From the NCBI RefSeq assembly GCF_900155965.1, contig NZ_FTMG01000007.1, forward strand, positions 1-64,000: a DNA stretch of 64,000 nt. The letters are read 5' to 3'. Below the pieces are notes generated by a model, which was given only the letters and a program-made list of their open reading frames with translations, had not been told where the DNA came from and did no database searches. The translations under genes and the position numbers were made by a program. The DNA comes from Mucilaginibacter lappiensis. GTDB taxonomy: Bacteria; Bacteroidota; Bacteroidia; Sphingobacteriales; Sphingobacteriaceae. Shown in pieces: positions 61,907 to 64,000 of this stretch (position 1 is its first letter; the number at the start of each line of letters is the position of its first letter).

Positions 61907-62578
61907 TTAAAATGCGCTTACAGCTTCTTTAAGCACAGCAACTCCATCTTTCTCGCTTTTTGATGAAGCGAAAACTTCCTGCGAGGTCGATTTATCGCCA
62001 TAAAAACTAGCGATGGCATTTTTATCAATGGCCAGGTTTGAACCATTAATAGTTATACCCGCAAATAACCCGCGGCTGCGCGAGTACGAGTAAACTTCGG
62101 CTTCCAGCTTATAATCGGTACTGGCAGAAGAGCTGCGACCAACCGGGCCTGCGGCGGCCGAAATATCCCCACCGATTGTAAAATCGCCATTTTCAACTTT
62201 GGTGAGTACACCTTTATGATGAAATACTAGGATCAAATCGACAGATTGTACACCAATCTGTAAACCAAAGCTACCGCCGGTTAAGGTTACAAATACCGGA
62301 TCGCTCCATTTGCCGTTGCCCAGTTTTACCATAGCAACACCTCTACCGCGCTTACCGCCAATGCCAAAACCGGCATTGATCATTTTAGGGATAATAACAA
62401 TTCCTTCAGACTGCTCCATTAATTGGTGTGGAATAGTCTCCTTCATTTTGCCAAACTCTTTTAACACGTTGGCAGCATTATGTACGCGTTCCGTTTCCTT
62501 ATCGCCTGCTTTGGCCGATATCAGCACAAAAAACAAGCTTAGGATCAATGGGAACTTCAAAAATTTTAATGTTTTCAT
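61907..62578 (-). CDS. SYLF-domain lipid-binding protein
   Basis: 223 aa. Signal peptide (FLKFPLILSLFFVLISAKAG) followed by a SYLF/Ysc84 module: VIIPKMINAGFGIGGKRGRG, VTLTGGSFGLQIGVQSVDLI and the long tail SYSRSRGLFAGITINGSNLA. SYLF domains bind phosphoinositides and membranes in eukaryotes; the bacterial role is unclear. Confidence 0.9.
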   Translation of the reverse strand: MKTLKFLKFPLILSLFFVLISAKAGDKETERVHNAANVLKEFGKMKETIPHQLMEQSEGIVIIPKMINAGFGIGGKRGRGVAMVKLGNGKWSDPVFVTLTGGSFGLQIGVQSVDLILVFHHKGVLTKVENGDFTIGGDISAAAGPVGRSSSASTDYKLEAEVYSYSRSRGLFAGITINGSNLAIDKNAIASFYGDKSTSQEVFASSKSEKDGVAVLKEAVSAF

Positions 62579-62775
62579 GGGGTAAAATTACAATTTGTAC
62601 AATGTTATATAAGTAATAACCCCCAAAACGCATACTTGTTTACATAATTGTGCAAGCGGAAGGTCATTTGTTTTTTTGTTTGAAACAGGATTCACAGAAT
62701 CAATAAAATTCCGGAGTACTTTTTAATCTAAAATTTGCACATCTGCATATTTGCACATCCGCACATCAATATTCT

Positions 62776-62784
62776 TATCTTTGC
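62776..62784 (+). promoter_or_regulatory. Bacteroidota -7 element before the LuxE-like gene
   Basis: TATCTTTGC, an exact TAnnTTTG match, 5 bases before the ATG at 62790. Transcription would start at or next to the start codon, giving a leaderless or nearly leaderless mRNA. The -33 element is unclear. Confidence 0.65.
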
Positions 62785-62789
62785 ACGCA

Positions 62790-63776
62790 ATGAACACACC
62801 GGATAAACAACAGGTATTTTCTATCAATAACTCCACCGATTTTGATCAGGTGGCCCTGCAAATATTTCAGCACCAGGCCAAAAACTGTAGCGTTTACCGG
62901 CAATTTATTAGAGGACTGAGAATTGATGCAGATAAGATCATTTCGGTTGAGCAGATCCCTTTTTTACCTATAGAATTTTTCAAATCGCACCGGATACTGA
63001 GTACCGATGCCCCGGTTGAACTAACCTTTACCAGTTCAGGCACCACGGGCATGATTACCAGCAGCCATTTGGTAAGCGACAAAACCTGGTATGAGGATAG
63101 TTTCCGCCGTGCGTTTCAATTGTTTTATGGCGATATCAGGGATTATACGGTACTGGCTCTGCTACCATCCTACCTGGAGCGTGAAGGCTCATCACTTATT
63201 TACATGGTTGATGACCTGATAAAACAATCAGAAAACCCAGACAGTGGTTTCTTTTTATATAATCACGACGAATTATACCAGCAGCTAAAAAAACAACAGG
63301 AAGCCAAAAAACCCACGCTTTTAATAGGGGTTACCTTTGGCCTGCTTGATTTTATCGAAACCTATCAAATCAACTTCCCAGAATTAATTGTGATGGAAAC
63401 TGGTGGCATGAAAGGCCGCCGTAAAGAAATGATCCGTGAAGAACTGCATGATACGCTTTGCAAAGGCTTCGGTGTAAGTCATATACATTCAGAATACGGC
63501 ATGACCGAGCTGCTGTCGCAAGCTTATTCCAAAGGCGACGGTATTTTTGAATGCCCACCCTGGATGAAAATTATCATCCGCGATACTAACGACCCCATCA
63601 GCACGTTAGCAAAGGGCAAAACGGGCGGCATCAATGTGATCGATCTGGCTAATATCAATTCCTGCTCATTCATTGCCACCCAGGACCTGGGCAAGATCAA
63701 TGCCGATGGTGCATTTGAGGTTTTGGGCAGATTTGATCAATCAGACATCCGCGGATGTAATTTATTGATTGCTTAA
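62790..63776 (+). CDS. LuxE/PaaK-like acyl-protein synthetase
   Basis: 328 aa adenylate-forming enzyme of the LuxE type. The P-loop-like motif FTSSGTTGMITSSHLVSD and the VMETGGMKGRRKEMIREELH, FGVSHIHSEYGMTELLSQAY segments (Tyr-Gly-Met-Thr-Glu) match the family. LuxE activates fatty acids on a protein Cys for reduction; this one may act in surface-lipid or pigment synthesis. ATG 62790 chosen. Confidence 0.88.
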   Translation: MNTPDKQQVFSINNSTDFDQVALQIFQHQAKNCSVYRQFIRGLRIDADKIISVEQIPFLPIEFFKSHRILSTDAPVELTFTSSGTTGMITSSHLVSDKTWYEDSFRRAFQLFYGDIRDYTVLALLPSYLEREGSSLIYMVDDLIKQSENPDSGFFLYNHDELYQQLKKQQEAKKPTLLIGVTFGLLDFIETYQINFPELIVMETGGMKGRRKEMIREELHDTLCKGFGVSHIHSEYGMTELLSQAYSKGDGIFECPPWMKIIIRDTNDPISTLAKGKTGGINVIDLANINSCSFIATQDLGKINADGAFEVLGRFDQSDIRGCNLLIA

Positions 63777-63779
63777 CGC

Positions 63780-63925
63780 TTGAGAGAAGCAGGAATTAAG
63801 AGACAAGAATCAAGATAACAATTAAGTATTGAATATATACAGCAAATTAGAAGAGATTTAAGCTAAGCATCGGTAAACGAAGCAGTTTTGTCTTTTTTCT
63901 TGACTCTTGCCTCTTGATTCTTGGC
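63780..63925. repeat. AAGAATCAAGA / TTCTTGATTCTTG fold-back family, copy 3
   Basis: Left words GAGAGAAGCAGGAATTAAGA and CAAGAATCAAGAT at 63782-63816, right words TTCTTGACTCTTGCCTCTTG at 63898-63917. Sits in a 200-bp gene-free spacer. Confidence 0.7.
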
Positions 63926-63945
63926 GCTTTAACAGGTATTATTAT

Positions 63946-63954
63946 TATTTTTGC
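63946..63954 (+). promoter_or_regulatory. Bacteroidota -7 element
   Basis: TATTTTTGC, an exact TAnnTTTG match, 22 bases before the start codon at 63977. It should drive the gene that begins there. Confidence 0.6.
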
Positions 63955-63976
63955 ACGCAGCACAAATGCTAAAAAC

Positions 63977-64000
63977 ATGATTGAGAAATTTTTAAACGAG
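63977..64000 (+). CDS. Start of an unidentified gene (partial)
   Basis: ATG at 63977 followed by MIEKFLNE, then the window ends. Too short to assign. A -7 promoter motif precedes it. Confidence 0.45.

Overview
The window reads as chromosomal DNA of a Bacteroidota (Sphingobacteriaceae-type, Mucilaginibacter/Pedobacter-like) bacterium. The evidence is the SusC/SusD pair controlled by an ECF sigma/FecR pair, the many secreted proteins and SPII lipoproteins, -7 promoter elements of the TAnnTTTG type, the absence of clear Shine-Dalgarno sequences, and families of short intergenic repeats of the kind seen in this group. Genus assignment is inference.

Layout. 1-0.3 kb: 5' end of an IS110-type transposase running off the left edge, with a structured non-coding stretch upstream that could hold its bridge RNA. 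0.3-3 kb: lysA and lysC (diaminopimelate/lysine synthesis). 3-9 kb: secreted and outer-membrane proteins (BamA/TamA-like, FadL-like) and a PI-PLC-domain protein. 9-12 kb: an AraC regulator divergent from a GH29 alpha-L-fucosidase. 12-21 kb: a lipoprotein with a possible eqolisin-like fold, a DUF885 metallopeptidase-like protein, a large AsmA-like protein, a quinone oxidoreductase and two lipoproteins. 21.3-30.6 kb: a polysaccharide-utilisation-type locus (ECF sigma, FecR anti-sigma, SusC with N-terminal STN domain, SusD, beta-helix/PDZ enzyme-like protein).

30.8-32.4 kb: a small AT-rich accessory island (HTH repressor, divergent pair of unknown small genes) beside tRNA-Lys and tRNA-Arg, each with its own terminator. 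34-38.8 kb: sugar-kinase and glycolysis block with a BadF/BadG-type GlcNAc-kinase-like gene, a Nudix-like regulator with a degenerate Nudix box, then the tight operon pfkA / degenerate kinase paralogue / gap. 38.8-46.8 kb: an FtsX-type ABC permease, glgB with a Lys/Ala-rich extension, an Nramp-like transporter with altered metal-site motifs, and a VOC protein.

47.2-55.8 kb: an alpha-glucan/maltose block on the minus strand (pgmB, GH65 phosphorylase, membrane SRPBCC protein, GH13, GH31). GH65 would release beta-glucose-1-phosphate from maltose, and pgmB would turn it into glucose-6-phosphate. GH13 and GH31 would supply or trim maltodextrins. No sugar transporter is visible in this block. 56-57.4 kb: an iron-related neighbourhood (Cys-rich small protein, ferritin, [2Fe-2S] protein). 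57.4-64 kb: a DUF6624-like protein, a nuclease lipoprotein, a penicillin acylase, a small membrane protein, a SYLF protein, a LuxE-like acyl-protein synthetase and the first codons of a further gene.

The observations I would most like checked are the GlcNAc-kinase pseudokinase candidate inside the pfkA-gap operon, the tRNA-side island with its nested operator half-sites and a degenerate copy of the tRNA-end sequence, the repeat-derived in-frame insert in lysA, the IS110 upstream region, and the several families of intergenic fold-back repeats, one of which is a perfect 27-bp inverted repeat.
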